From: Deltaproteobacteria bacterium
Lineage (GTDB): Bacteria; Myxococcota_A; Polyangia; Nannocystales; Nannocystaceae
Assembly: GCA_016709225.1 (NCBI GenBank)
Contig: JADJEE010000001.1
Span: 2,852,001-2,916,000 of the forward strand
Direction of reading: 5' to 3'
Length of the DNA: 64,000 nucleotides
Part shown: piece after piece, positions 43,389 to 54,605 of the stretch
Numbering within the stretch: position 1 is the first letter of the stretch
Layout of the letters: every line of letters begins with the position of its first letter
Notes under the pieces: generated by a model
The model's input: only the letters and a program-made list of their open reading frames with translations
Told to the model about the DNA's origin: nothing
Database searches by the model: none
Program-made: the position numbers and the translations under genes

Positions 43389-44303
43389 TCACGACGCGGG
43401 CGGGCGGGCGCCGGGGATCGGCGCGATGCGATTGGCATGCTCGAGCAACCCGGCCTTGGTGCGTAGCCACGCCGCCGTACGATGGGCGTCGGCCCGCCAA
43501 CACAGCACGATGCGATCGGCGATCTGCGGCAGCGTCGGATCGACCACCACGAGCTCGCCGCGGTGGCCGTAGTCGGCGACGCGGCGCGGCAGGATGCCGA
43601 CGCCGACCCCCGCCAACAGCAGGCTCTTGGTCAGCTCGAGATCGCCGGTGCTGACCAGGCGCTGTGGCAGCAGGTCGAGCCCGGACAGCGCGTCGACGAT
43701 CTGCCGACACTGGTCGACCCGACCGGCGTAGATGAGCGGACCCTTGCGGAGCAGCGCCGAGATGCCGGCCGCGTCGCGCGGGACCAGGTCGCGGCGCGCG
43801 ACCACGGCGACCGCGTCGGGGAAGGCCTCGACCAACACCAGCTCGTCGTGGGGCTGCGGGTTCACGACCAGCCCGAAGTGCACCTCGCGCCGGAGCACCG
43901 CCTCGCGCACGTCCGCCGAGGTCCCGTTCCACACGCGGATGTCGATGCCGGCGGCACGGCTGAGGAAGTCGGCCATGAAGTCGGGCAAGAAGTAGGCTCC
44001 GAGCGACTCGTGGCAGCCGATCGCGAACTGCCCCACCTCTTCGCGCTCGAGCCCACGGATGCGCTGCTCGGTCTCGTCCACCAACGCGAGGATCTGCGAG
44101 GCCGCGTTGGCCAGCGCCGCACCGGTGGGCGTGACCGCCACGCCGCGGGCGTTACGCAGCAACAGCGTGGTCTCGAGGCTGTCCTCGAGCCGCTTCACCG
44201 CCGAGGTCAAGGTCGGCTGCGCGACGCCGAGCTTGCGTGCAGCCGCGGTCATGCTGCCGATCTCCGCGATGGTGCGGAAGTAGTGCAGGTGCATGAGATC
44301 CAT
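43389..44303 (-). CDS. LysR-family transcriptional regulator
   Basis: The 304-residue protein has an N-terminal winged helix-turn-helix (LHYFRTIAEIGSMTAAARKL, VAQPTLTSAVKRLEDSL) and a periplasmic-binding-type effector domain from about residue 90. ATG 44303 is chosen as the canonical start four residues ahead of LHYF. A CATCAT element lies 8 bases upstream. It is convergent with the PLD gene (13-base gap), so a link to it is not implied; the regulated genes are unknown. Confidence 0.93.
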   Translation of the reverse strand: MDLMHLHYFRTIAEIGSMTAAARKLGVAQPTLTSAVKRLEDSLETTLLLRNARGVAVTPTGAALANAASQILALVDETEQRIRGLEREEVGQFAIGCHESLGAYFLPDFMADFLSRAAGIDIRVWNGTSADVREAVLRREVHFGLVVNPQPHDELVLVEAFPDAVAVVARRDLVPRDAAGISALLRKGPLIYAGRVDQCRQIVDALSGLDLLPQRLVSTGDLELTKSLLLAGVGVGILPRRVADYGHRGELVVVDPTLPQIADRIVLCWRADAHRTAAWLRTKAGLLEHANRIAPIPGARPPAS

Positions 44304-44426
44304 CGCCCTCGATGATGCCGCCAAAGCCGGTCCACCGGGGGCCGTCGCGGCGATCGAGGCCGCCGCGACGCGACCGGCGGTGCCAGGGCCGCTCGCTCGC
44401 CCTGGCACCGCCCGCGGGGGCTCGCA

Positions 44427-46919
44427 TCACTGCGGGACCGAGCTGGGACAGAAGTCCTGCTGCGCGTCGATCGGGAAGATCTCGGTGTCGTCGTCGATGC
44501 TGCGCACGAACGCGATGAGATCGGCGAGCTCGGCCGGGCTCGGCGCGAACACCTGATTGCCTGCGCGCAGGTGGGTGGTGAAGTCGCCCGAGGGATCGAG
44601 CAGCTCCTCGAGCGAGTCGGCGGCGCCGTTGTGGAGGAACGGCGCGCCGTTGCGCATGCCCAGCAGCGACGGCACGTTGAAGCCGTCGACGCCCTGGGCC
44701 GGGGTCGCGTTCTGGCGCAGCTCGTCGGCGCCGCGCGTCGCGGGGCCCTGCGCACCGAAGGTGCCGACCTTCCGCACCACGCAGGTGTGACGCGCCGGCG
44801 CGCCGTTGGCATCGTTGGCGAGCACGAACATCGCCGAGGTGTCGCTGCCGGTGACCTGGTCCGCACGGACCATGCCGAGCGACGCGATCCCGACCGAAGC
44901 CAGCGAGGTCAGCCTTTCGTCGACGTCGGTGCCGTCGTTGGGGTTGAACGCCGGGGTGTACGTGCGGCGCGACAGCGTCCACAGCGGACCCGCGTGGCAC
45001 GCGTCACAGCGCGCGGCCTCGAACACGTCGCGCCCCGCGGCTGCATCGCCGCCGGGCCGCGTCGAGCCGGCTGGCGAGCGCAGCGTCGCGACGTAGGCCT
45101 CGATGTCGTCCCAGTCGTCGGGCAACGCACCGGTGAGCGCGGCGCCGCGGGACGAGCCGATGTTGAAGGCGTTGATCGGGTTGGCGGTCTGCCCCGGCCC
45201 CACGATGTCGATGCGCGCCGCGGCGTTGGCAGTGCCGTTGTCGTTGAGGGTGGTGTCGCTGACGATCGCGCCGGTGCCACCAGCGACGAGCCGCGTGTTG
45301 AGCTCGAAGTCGTGCACCTCGTCGAAGATGCCGGTCCAGTTCAAGATGCGTTGCTGCGCCCCGCTGCGGTCGAAGCTCGCCGACGTGTCCACCGTCTGGC
45401 GCGGCCCGGCGGGGAACGACCACGTGACGTTGTCGGTGGTGCCGAACGGGTGACAGCCCACGCAGCTGACCCAGCCGTTGGTCGACCAGCGACCGAGACC
45501 GGTCTCGAAGAAACGCTGCCCCCGCAGCGCAGCGATCTCGGCCGCGCTGCCCGCAGCGGTCGCCGACGCGATGTCGGCGGCGGCGGTGGTCTGCGTGGCG
45601 AGATCGATGTGCGAGATGCTCCGCGCGACCTCGTTGGCGACGTAGGCATTGGTGCCGCCGATGGCGACGCCGACCGGCGACTGGCTGGCGGCCAGGAACG
45701 ACGCGCCCGAGGGCGAACCTGCCACCGGGGGATCGACCGAGAAGTCGACCCGAAGCACGCTGTCGGAGGCCAGCGAGGCGATGTAGCCGAACTCGCTGTT
45801 GGGTGCGAACGCCAGGTCGATGGGGATCGCGACGAAGCGCTTGGGCGCCACGAGATCGTCGACCAGCGCGTTCAGATCGATGGGCCCGTCGTCGACGGGC
45901 GAGAGATCGGCCAGCGCGATGCGATGCACCAACCCCTGCAAGTTCTGGTGGAAGTCGGTCGCGCCGTTGAAGGACGCCGGCGATGCGCCAACGCTGGTGA
46001 CATACAGCGTGTCGTCGTTGATGGCGCACGAGTACAGCTGGTTGGGGTAGGCGCCCGTGGCCTCGAAACCGGTGGTGCCCGAGGCCGCCAGCGGCGCCAG
46101 CGAGACCTCGCCGACGGTGCCGGCGGCGTCGATCGTGAACACGCGGCCCTCGCGGGCGCCATCGGTGGCCTCCTTGTTGGCGCCCGCGGGCTGCGCGTAG
46201 AAGTCGGTCACGAACACCGTCTCGTCGCCGTCGTCGAGGTCGAGGTCGTTGGTCACGCACGCCGCATAGGGCGCGCCACCGGTCTCGATCTCCTGCGCGA
46301 TCGTCATCGACGCCGTGTCGACCGCGATCACGTAGCCCTCGTTCCACAGCGGGACGTAGAGCGTCTGGCCGGTCGGCGACAACGCGGCGCGCCCGGGCTC
46401 GGCACCGACCTCGACGGTCTGCGCGACGCTGGGCGAGCCGCCCAGCTCGACCACCCGCGCGACCTCGCCGCTGCCGCGCAGCACCACGAACAGCTCGTCG
46501 CCGCCGGGCCCGTAGGCGATCGACTCGGGCTCGCTGCCCACGTCGATGCGCGCCTGCTCGGCGAGGTCGGGTAGCGTGAAGAGCGTCAGCTCGCCGGTGC
46601 CCTTGTTGACCACGGCCAGCTGAGTGCCGTCGGGCGAGACCTGGATCGCGCCGCCCTTGGTCGGGCCCGGCAGCGCGATCGTGGGCTCACCGGTGTCCGT
46701 CGTGTCACTGCCCGAGCTGTCCGGGTCGACGGTGTCGGTGCCCGTGCTGCCGTCAGTGGTGGTGGGCGGCACGCCCGTGGTCGTCAGCGACGTCGCCGTC
46801 GTGCCGCCCGAGCTGTCGCTCTCGCCGCCGTCGGCCGGGCCGTCGTTGTTGCACGCGAGCGACGCGGTGCTGAAGAGGAAGAGGGGCAGCTTGTGGGCAA
46901 TCCAGCGGTGCATGGTCAT
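44427..46919 (-). CDS. Haem-motif beta-propeller lipoprotein
   Basis: The 830-residue protein begins with a signal sequence and a Cys at 23 (SLAC), then a Ser/Thr/Asp linker. Residues about 110-480 form a YncE/NHL-like beta-propeller (GGAIQVSPDGTQLAVVNKG, AYGPGGDELFVVLRGSG). The C-terminal half has two cytochrome c motifs, CVGCH (about 534) and CDACH (about 668), with the pattern of di-haem peroxidase/MauG-like proteins. It may be an extracellular electron-transfer or oxidase protein. ATG 46919 is preceded by AGGA. Another ATG lies 6 bases later. The two haems point to a periplasmic, cytochrome c-matured protein. Confidence 0.88.
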   Translation of the reverse strand: MTMHRWIAHKLPLFLFSTASLACNNDGPADGGESDSSGGTTATSLTTTGVPPTTTDGSTGTDTVDPDSSGSDTTDTGEPTIALPGPTKGGAIQVSPDGTQLAVVNKGTGELTLFTLPDLAEQARIDVGSEPESIAYGPGGDELFVVLRGSGEVARVVELGGSPSVAQTVEVGAEPGRAALSPTGQTLYVPLWNEGYVIAVDTASMTIAQEIETGGAPYAACVTNDLDLDDGDETVFVTDFYAQPAGANKEATDGAREGRVFTIDAAGTVGEVSLAPLAASGTTGFEATGAYPNQLYSCAINDDTLYVTSVGASPASFNGATDFHQNLQGLVHRIALADLSPVDDGPIDLNALVDDLVAPKRFVAIPIDLAFAPNSEFGYIASLASDSVLRVDFSVDPPVAGSPSGASFLAASQSPVGVAIGGTNAYVANEVARSISHIDLATQTTAAADIASATAAGSAAEIAALRGQRFFETGLGRWSTNGWVSCVGCHPFGTTDNVTWSFPAGPRQTVDTSASFDRSGAQQRILNWTGIFDEVHDFELNTRLVAGGTGAIVSDTTLNDNGTANAAARIDIVGPGQTANPINAFNIGSSRGAALTGALPDDWDDIEAYVATLRSPAGSTRPGGDAAAGRDVFEAARCDACHAGPLWTLSRRTYTPAFNPNDGTDVDERLTSLASVGIASLGMVRADQVTGSDTSAMFVLANDANGAPARHTCVVRKVGTFGAQGPATRGADELRQNATPAQGVDGFNVPSLLGMRNGAPFLHNGAADSLEELLDPSGDFTTHLRAGNQVFAPSPAELADLIAFVRSIDDDTEIFPIDAQQDFCPSSVPQ

Positions 46920-47061
46920 CGTCAGGTCCTGCGGGCGGCGCCTCGAAAGTGGCAATGGCACCGCAACTACTACAGCCTTCGCCCTCGACGCTGCGGACGC
47001 CATGCACACCGACGAATGTCAGCCATCGGGATCCGCGATGGCCCGACCACCGCACGGCCGA

Positions 47062-47099
47062 CGCCGCCGTCACACCCTGACATCCGCGTCACGGCGGCG
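47062..47099 (-). terminator. Hairpin after the DNA methyltransferase gene
   Basis: CGCCGCCGT (47062-47070) and ACGGCGGCG (47091-47099) form a perfect 9-base-pair stem, 16 bases past the stop codon. A U-tract is missing, as is common at this GC content. Confidence 0.45.
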
Positions 47100-47114
47100 C
47101 GCGATCGGGCGCGC

Positions 47115-47957
47115 TCAGATCCACGTGGCGAGCCGGCGTCGCATGACCGCGATCGCGGTCGGGCTCGCGTCGAAGAGCAGCGCATGCCGACCGTCGCGTG
47201 CCGCGGCCTCGCCCAACGTGCCGCTACCGGCGAACGGATCGAGCAGCGTATCGCCAACCCGCGAGTGCACCCGCACGATGCGGCGAACGATCGCCAGCGG
47301 CTTCTGCGTGGGGTAGCCGGTCTTCTCGCGGCCGGTCGGGCTCACGATCGTCTGCCACCACACATCGGTGGGGGTCTTGCCACGCGCGGCCTTCTCGGGA
47401 CCAACCAGGCCCGGGGCCATGTAGGGGATGCGATCGATGGCGTCGTAGTCGAAGCAGTAGCGCTTCGGATCGCGCACGTACCACAGGATGTTGTCGTGCT
47501 TGGCGGGCCAGCGTCGACGACTCCGCGCGCCGTAGTCGTAGGCCCAGATGATCTCGCCCATGAAGCACGCGCGCCCGAACAGGCGATCGAGCTCGACCTT
47601 CACGTAGTGGACCTCGCGGGGGTCGAGGTGCAGCAGCAGCGCACCATCGTCGGTCAGCACCCGTCGCAGGTGCTCGAGCCGAGGTCGCAGGAACGCCAGG
47701 TAGTCGTCGCCGAAGCTGTCGTCGAATTGTTGGCTGCCGAGCCGTTCGGTGCGAAAGCGCCGGCCGCCGAAGCCGCGGCGGTCGCCATCGCTGGCGCCGG
47801 TGGTGCGCAGCTGCACGCGCTTCTGCACCCGCCCGGTGTTGAACGGCGGGTCGGTGTAGACCAGCGCGATGCTGCCGTCGCGAACGCTCGGCAACAGCGC
47901 CAGGTTGTCGCCCTCGCGCACCGTCACCGTGCCCGGCGCGGGCACGGTCTCGCTCAC
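47115..47957 (-). CDS. DNA methyltransferase (beta-class, N4/N6), orphan
   Basis: The 280-residue protein has the catalytic motif TDPPFN (35-40) before the SAM-binding motif DPFAGSG (about 240-246), the order of the beta class of amino-methyltransferases that modify adenine N6 or cytosine N4. GYPTQKPLAIVRRIV just before motif I is also standard for this group. No restriction endonuclease gene is adjacent, so this is probably a solitary enzyme with a regulatory or protective role. GTG 47957 overlaps the stop of the upstream CDF gene (GTGA). The target sequence cannot be told. Confidence 0.93.
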   Translation of the reverse strand: MSETVPAPGTVTVREGDNLALLPSVRDGSIALVYTDPPFNTGRVQKRVQLRTTGASDGDRRGFGGRRFRTERLGSQQFDDSFGDDYLAFLRPRLEHLRRVLTDDGALLLHLDPREVHYVKVELDRLFGRACFMGEIIWAYDYGARSRRRWPAKHDNILWYVRDPKRYCFDYDAIDRIPYMAPGLVGPEKAARGKTPTDVWWQTIVSPTGREKTGYPTQKPLAIVRRIVRVHSRVGDTLLDPFAGSGTLGEAAARDGRHALLFDASPTAIAVMRRRLATWI

Positions 47958-48862
47958 GCCTCGACGTCGGGCTCGACGAACGACCACTTGACCTCGGGAC
48001 GCTCGCGCTGGAGCGCCGCCTCGAAGCGATTGATGGCACCGCACAGATCGTTGGCGGTGAGCTCGGCACGCATGCGCAGCTTGAGCGCGACCATGACCTC
48101 GCCGGGACCCTGTTGGAGCGTGAGCACCCGCAGAACCTCGATGATGTCGGGGTCCGCCGCGGCGATGCGGGCGACCGCCTCGTCGACCTCGGTGTCGGCG
48201 CGCTCACCCATCAGCAGCGACTTCACCTCGACCGCGAGGAACACCGCGACCACCACGAGGATGAGCCCGACGGCGATGCTGCCGACGGCATCCCAGCGCG
48301 CGTCACCGGTCGCCCACGCCAGCGTCAGCGCCAACATGGCGGCCGCCAGGCCCAGGGTCGCCGCCGAGTTCTCGCCGAAGATGACCACCAGATCCGAGTC
48401 CTTGGTCTCGCGAACGAAGCGGAGGAACGGTCTGCCCTTGGCGCGGGCGCGGAGCTCCTTGATGTTCGACAGCGTCGCACCGCCCTCGAGCAGGAGCGAG
48501 AAGCCGAGGATCGTCAGCCCCAGCCACACCTGCTCGACCGGCTCCGGATGACGCAGCTTGTGGATGCCCTCGTAGATCGAGAACACACCACCGCCGGTGA
48601 ACAGCAGCAGCGCGACCATGAACGACCAGAAGTACAGCGAGCGTCCGTAGCCCAGCGGGTGCTCGCGATCGGGCGGCTTCGCGGATCGACGCACCCCCAA
48701 CAGCAGCAGCAGCTGGTTGGTGCAGTCGGCGCTGGAGTGGATGGCCTCGGCCAACATCGCACCCGAGCCCGTGAAGATCGCAGCCACGCCCTTCGCGACC
48801 GCGATCGCGAGGTTGACCATCAGCGACTGGATGATGTGTTTGGTCGAGTGGTCGTCGCTCAT
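47954..48862 (-). CDS. Cation diffusion facilitator (CDF) transporter
   Basis: The 302-residue protein has the CDF plan: six membrane helices and a C-terminal cytoplasmic domain. The first metal motif is EAIHSSADCTNQ with HxxxD (about 38-42), and a second Asp lies in the TM5 segment WDAVGSIAVG. It resembles the Zn/Fe/Mn group of CDF pumps that export divalent cations in exchange for protons. ATG 48862 is 5 bases after the stop of the GT-like gene. The metal is unknown. Confidence 0.92.
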   Translation of the reverse strand: MSDDHSTKHIIQSLMVNLAIAVAKGVAAIFTGSGAMLAEAIHSSADCTNQLLLLLGVRRSAKPPDREHPLGYGRSLYFWSFMVALLLFTGGGVFSIYEGIHKLRHPEPVEQVWLGLTILGFSLLLEGGATLSNIKELRARAKGRPFLRFVRETKDSDLVVIFGENSAATLGLAAAMLALTLAWATGDARWDAVGSIAVGLILVVVAVFLAVEVKSLLMGERADTEVDEAVARIAAADPDIIEVLRVLTLQQGPGEVMVALKLRMRAELTANDLCGAINRFEAALQRERPEVKWSFVEPDVEA

Positions 48863-48867
48863 CGCGG

Positions 48868-51267
48868 CTATCGTTCGAGGTAGATCTTCACCTTGTCGAT
48901 TTCTTCGACCTTGATGAAGCGCTTGTCGAGCAGTTTCTGGGCCTCGCTCGGCAGCTTGACCGACGGCCCCAGCACCACCGCGTCGGCGTCGGGCAGCAGC
49001 GCCCCGAGTCCGCCGGTCTTGGGCAACGGCTTGCGTGGGTGCTTGGGCCCGCCGCGACCACCGGTGAGCTTGCCGCTGTAGAGCGTCAGATCCTCCACCT
49101 GGTAGAGCCCCGCCGGATAGCTGCGCTGCAGCCCGGTGATGGCGACCCGGATCGGGGCGTCGTGGTCGGTGGGCGCCTCGGGCAGCGCCAGCAGGCGCCA
49201 CGGCCCGAAGGCCTTGGGCTTGGCCTTCGCGTCCTTCACCAGCTGGCTGAAGAGGATCGTCGACTGCAACGAGCCGGCGTGACCGACCCGCGGCTGCCAC
49301 ACCAGGTGCGTGACGCCCTTCTCGCGGTAGTACGCCCACAGCTCCTGCGATGTCTTCAGGGGCGCGTAGTAGAAGTACGCCTGGTGCCACTGCACGTCGC
49401 GGTGGACGACGCGGTCGAGCCCGAGCACCTCGCGGGTACCGCGGACGAGCAACACCGCGTCCTCGGGGGTCGCGTCGGTGATCTCGCGGAAGTGCTTGCG
49501 CCACGGGTAGCGATCACTCGGATCGAGCTTGCCGACGTAGCCCGTGCGCACGAAGTCGATGGTCGACTTGATGAACTCCTCGCCGGACCAGACCATGGTG
49601 TCGACGCTCCACAACACCTGGAACGCGACCAGCGGCACCACGGCCAGCCGCGCGAGCCGACCCATCTGCCACAAGCGCACCACCAGCGCCATGGTGGTCG
49701 CGATGAAGACCGCGACCGCGGCGTTGAGGTAGCGGTCCTGCAGATAGGTGTTGGTCCACACCAGGATCACCACGAAGCAGCACCAGATGCCGACCCAGAT
49801 GCGCCGAGTGTCGCGCAGGAAGAACACGCACGGCGTCAGCAGCGTGAAGAGGCTGCCGAACAGCGGCCACTTCTGCTTCACGACCACGTAGTGGGGCTGG
49901 AAGCTGAACGTGAAGAAGTTGCGCACCGCGTCGGTCAGGCGGCCGATGCCGTGGGAGGTGGGCCGGTTGTCGGGGTCGCCGAGGTTCGAGGTGAACAGCG
50001 TGGTCGCCTCGGGGTTGTTGGGATGGGCGCCGGCCAGCTTGCCCATCAGGAACGGGTACATCGGGTCGCCGTAGAAGAGATAGTTCTTGATGAAGTGCGG
50101 CGACGCGACGCCGAGGCCGACGCCCATCACCACCAGCGGCGCCAGCCACAGCGTGCGCGCGGTGACCTCCGTGCGACCACGACGGCGCTCGATCCACAGC
50201 CAACACCAGCGCACCACGACCATCGCCCCGCACGCGGTGATCATGTAGATGGCTTGGTACTTGGTGAGGATCGATCCACCCGAGACCAGGCCCAGCACCG
50301 CCGCCCACCGCAGGTCGAAGCGATCGAGCAGGCGCACCGTCGCCAGCAGCACCGGCACGGCCCAGAAGCCGAGGAAGTGCTCGGCGCCGGCGGTCACGCT
50401 GTGGGCGAACGCGAACAGCAGCGGGAACAACATCACGCCGGTCCACAGCCCTCGTACGTTGCGGTCGCCCAGCATCCACTGCGCGGCCGCAGCCACCGCG
50501 ACCGTGCGCCACGCCAGCATCACGAACTCGAGGTGCAGCGCCAGCATCCACTCGAACGGGTTGTGGACCCCGGGCAGCAGGAACGCCCAGGTGTACATCA
50601 TGCTCGACAGGTGCGGCAGCGTGCGGTTGTACTCGGAGAGAAACGGCACGATGCGACCGGCACGCACGTAGTCGTGGGCGATCGGCAGGTGGTACCAGGC
50701 CGCATCGAGGGAGATGGCCTCGGGGCTGAAGGCGATCACGTAGACCACCGCGAAGCCGATCACGCACCAGATCACGGCGACGCGGCGGAACATCGCCATC
50801 GCGGCCGACTCCTGCACCGGCGCGCGCAGCTCGTCGATCGTGCGCACGACCAGCCCCCGCAGCTCGCGACGCGCGAAGGTCACGAACAGCACCGGCAGGC
50901 CCAGCGCAACCGAGGGGTGGAAGGCACCGACTGCGCCGGCCACGTAGAGGCTCAGCACGAACGCGACCAGGCCGACGGCCATGCTGAGCAGCCAGGTCTC
51001 TGCCAGCGGCGGCTCGTGCTCGCGCAGCAACCGTCGCAGGATCACGCGGCCCATGCCGACGCAGGCCGCGGTGTACAGCGCGAGGTAGACCCACAGCAGG
51101 CCCACGCGCCAGACCAACCACGCCCGCAGCGGATAGTGATGGTTCACCGTGGCGGCGAACACCGCCACGCCGATAAGGCACACCAGCGCGACGGCGATGC
51201 TCCGCAACGTCCCGCTGCCCCACGCACGCTTCCATCGGGGCTCGTGCCCGCGCTCGCCATCGTCCAT
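48868..51267 (-). CDS. Large GT-C-like membrane protein
   Basis: The 799-residue protein has about twelve membrane helices in residues 20-560 and a soluble C-terminal domain of about 220 residues. The plan and the loop motif after the first external helix (EAISLDAAWYHLPIAHDYVR, an Asp in a luminal loop) recall GT-C lipid-sugar glycosyltransferases such as the PMT/ArnT superfamily. The donor and target are unknown. ATG 51267 begins the cytoplasmic N-terminus. It heads the transcription unit with the CDF and methyltransferase genes downstream. Confidence 0.85.
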   Translation of the reverse strand: MDDGERGHEPRWKRAWGSGTLRSIAVALVCLIGVAVFAATVNHHYPLRAWLVWRVGLLWVYLALYTAACVGMGRVILRRLLREHEPPLAETWLLSMAVGLVAFVLSLYVAGAVGAFHPSVALGLPVLFVTFARRELRGLVVRTIDELRAPVQESAAMAMFRRVAVIWCVIGFAVVYVIAFSPEAISLDAAWYHLPIAHDYVRAGRIVPFLSEYNRTLPHLSSMMYTWAFLLPGVHNPFEWMLALHLEFVMLAWRTVAVAAAAQWMLGDRNVRGLWTGVMLFPLLFAFAHSVTAGAEHFLGFWAVPVLLATVRLLDRFDLRWAAVLGLVSGGSILTKYQAIYMITACGAMVVVRWCWLWIERRRGRTEVTARTLWLAPLVVMGVGLGVASPHFIKNYLFYGDPMYPFLMGKLAGAHPNNPEATTLFTSNLGDPDNRPTSHGIGRLTDAVRNFFTFSFQPHYVVVKQKWPLFGSLFTLLTPCVFFLRDTRRIWVGIWCCFVVILVWTNTYLQDRYLNAAVAVFIATTMALVVRLWQMGRLARLAVVPLVAFQVLWSVDTMVWSGEEFIKSTIDFVRTGYVGKLDPSDRYPWRKHFREITDATPEDAVLLVRGTREVLGLDRVVHRDVQWHQAYFYYAPLKTSQELWAYYREKGVTHLVWQPRVGHAGSLQSTILFSQLVKDAKAKPKAFGPWRLLALPEAPTDHDAPIRVAITGLQRSYPAGLYQVEDLTLYSGKLTGGRGGPKHPRKPLPKTGGLGALLPDADAVVLGPSVKLPSEAQKLLDKRFIKVEEIDKVKIYLER

Positions 51268-51492
51268 CGCTAAACCACCACCCAACCGCCTACGAGACCG
51301 TGCCACCGATGCTCGGCTCGACGCGCAACGACGGCGCGTGTGACGACGCTAGCATCGGCCAGCGATGGCAGCAAGGCGAGCGTGGCGGACCCGCGCACCG
51401 CGGGAGGATGGCAGGCCCGTGCGCCGACGCGCAAGACCCCCCAGCTCGGGGCTCGACGCGCCGGTTCGGCGGCCAGCGGCGTCGCGCGTCGA

Positions 51493-52548
51493 TCAGACCC
51501 ACGGCCAGCTGGCGTGGCACGAGCCGCACACCGCGTGCTCGCGTCGGCGATCGGCACGATGGGCGTCACGCAGGGCCGTCATGCCGGGACCGTGGAAGAT
51601 CGTTCGCAAGCTGTCGCGGCTCGCATCGCCGACCACCAGCTTGCGCAGTGCCGCGTCGTCACAGCACGGTGCGACGCGGCCGTCGTGGTAGACGAACATC
51701 GACGACCACGGCGTGGGGCACGGCGCGTGCCAGCTGTCCTGGGCGATCACCCGCAGGCGGTTGCGCACCGGCTGCCCGACGTCCTTGCGGGCCAGCTCGC
51801 CGAGCCAGTCGGTCCGGTTGGTGATCGAGATGCGATCGACGCCGGGCTGTGCGCGCCAGAAATCCTCGAACGCCGCCAGCTCGTGCACGTTCTCCTGCAT
51901 CGCCACGCACGAGACGGTCACGCGCGGACCGCCGCCGGCGGCTTGCTTGAGCGCGAGGAAGCGCTGCAGGTTGCCGTAGGTCCGCTCGCGGCGAAGCGGC
52001 GGCATGATGCGCTCGTAGACCGCCGCCGAATAGCCGTTGACGCTGAAGTTCACGTCGGTCCAGCCACCTTGCTCGAGCATCGCGGACGCGAGCGCCTCGG
52101 TCAGCAGGCTGCCGTTGGAGTAGAAGGAGTACGACAGGCCCGCGGCGCGTACGATCGCGATCCGCTCGAGCCAGTGCTTGTCGACCAGCGGCTCGCCGTA
52201 GATCGACAGGCACACCTCCGGTACGCCCCAGCGCGCAAGCTGGTCGACGAGGCGCTGGAACAGCGCGCGATCCATGATGCCGACCATGCGACGCTCGCCG
52301 TGCACGCACATCACGCAGCGCGCGTTGCAGGTCAGCGCGGTCTCGATCGCGACCCGTGGTACCACCTCGGGCAGCGCCCGATCGGCGGCCGCGACCCGGT
52401 GGTGGACGAACGCCCGGAACGCGCGCGTGCGCGTCAGCGGCGGCCAGCTGTACAGCGACCGGGCGGCGTGCACGAGGCGCGGCGACTTCAGCAACGCCCG
52501 TCGCACCCGCGCCAGCGCGGGGTGCCTATCCACCGGTGCAGCGACCAT
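51493..52548 (-). CDS. Radical SAM/SPASM protein
   Basis: The 351-residue enzyme has the radical SAM cluster C74-x3-C78-x2-C81 (TCNARCVMC), GEPLVDKHW as the SAM-binding GGEP variant, and C-terminal Cys (PCP, PCC, CGSCH) of a SPASM domain for auxiliary iron-sulfur clusters. SPASM proteins modify peptides or mature enzymes. There is no small precursor peptide gene in the flanking 225 or 77 bases. It is followed downstream on the same strand by the GT-like unit and preceded by murJ; a cell-envelope role is possible but unproved. Confidence 0.92.
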   Translation of the reverse strand: MVAAPVDRHPALARVRRALLKSPRLVHAARSLYSWPPLTRTRAFRAFVHHRVAAADRALPEVVPRVAIETALTCNARCVMCVHGERRMVGIMDRALFQRLVDQLARWGVPEVCLSIYGEPLVDKHWLERIAIVRAAGLSYSFYSNGSLLTEALASAMLEQGGWTDVNFSVNGYSAAVYERIMPPLRRERTYGNLQRFLALKQAAGGGPRVTVSCVAMQENVHELAAFEDFWRAQPGVDRISITNRTDWLGELARKDVGQPVRNRLRVIAQDSWHAPCPTPWSSMFVYHDGRVAPCCDDAALRKLVVGDASRDSLRTIFHGPGMTALRDAHRADRRREHAVCGSCHASWPWV

Positions 52549-52625
52549 CTACCCCGGCCATGGCACGCCGACCCCGCATCTGTGTCGCGCTCGAATGCTC
52601 CGGCGATGAACGCTGCCCCGGAGCG

Positions 52626-54224
<1,599 letters not shown>

Positions 54225-54429
54225 GGCCGGGAGTGTGACAACGAGGGACCCGCGTTGGCGAAACTTCGTGCGTCCGACCGGCCACTGTCATAGCCGGGTG
54301 GATCGACCACGCCAGCCAGGGCCGCCCGGACGCGTGCGCGGTCACACGCCCCAAGTCTGCTTGAATCCATGCCTCGAGCCCCCCGCGGGGCTCGGCACGG
54401 GCCTCGCACACGCGGCGCCACGTCCTGTC

Positions 54430-54597
54430 ATGAACGTGTTCTTCGTCATCGCAATCGTCGCCGCCCTCCTCAACCTCGCGATCGGCATCGCGTCCTTCGT
54501 CGGCGAGCGCGGCTTCAGCTTCGATCTGCGCCGTGGGCCCCGTCGTCGTGACGGTCGCCGTCGCGGTGGCCGTCGTGCGGCCGACCTCACGGCGTGA
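54430..54597 (+). CDS. Small membrane protein, hypothetical
   Basis: A 55-residue open frame starts at ATG 54430 between murJ and truA. It has one membrane helix (FFVIAIVAALLNLAIGIASFV, about 4-24) and a basic, Arg-rich tail (RRGPRRRDGRRRGGRR), which would be cytoplasmic. It is convergent with truA, ending 8 bases from the truA stop. No family is known and no clear ribosome binding site is seen, so it might be spurious, but the helix-plus-basic tail is rarely produced by chance. Confidence 0.4.
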   Translation: MNVFFVIAIVAALLNLAIGIASFVGERGFSFDLRRGPRRRDGRRRGGRRAADLTA

Positions 54598-54605
54598 GCC
54601 CCACG

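Noticed and set aside
49039..51273. 744-codon plus-strand frame over the GT-like gene
   Set aside because: Shadow frame rich in His/Gln/Arg; the minus-strand membrane protein explains the sequence.
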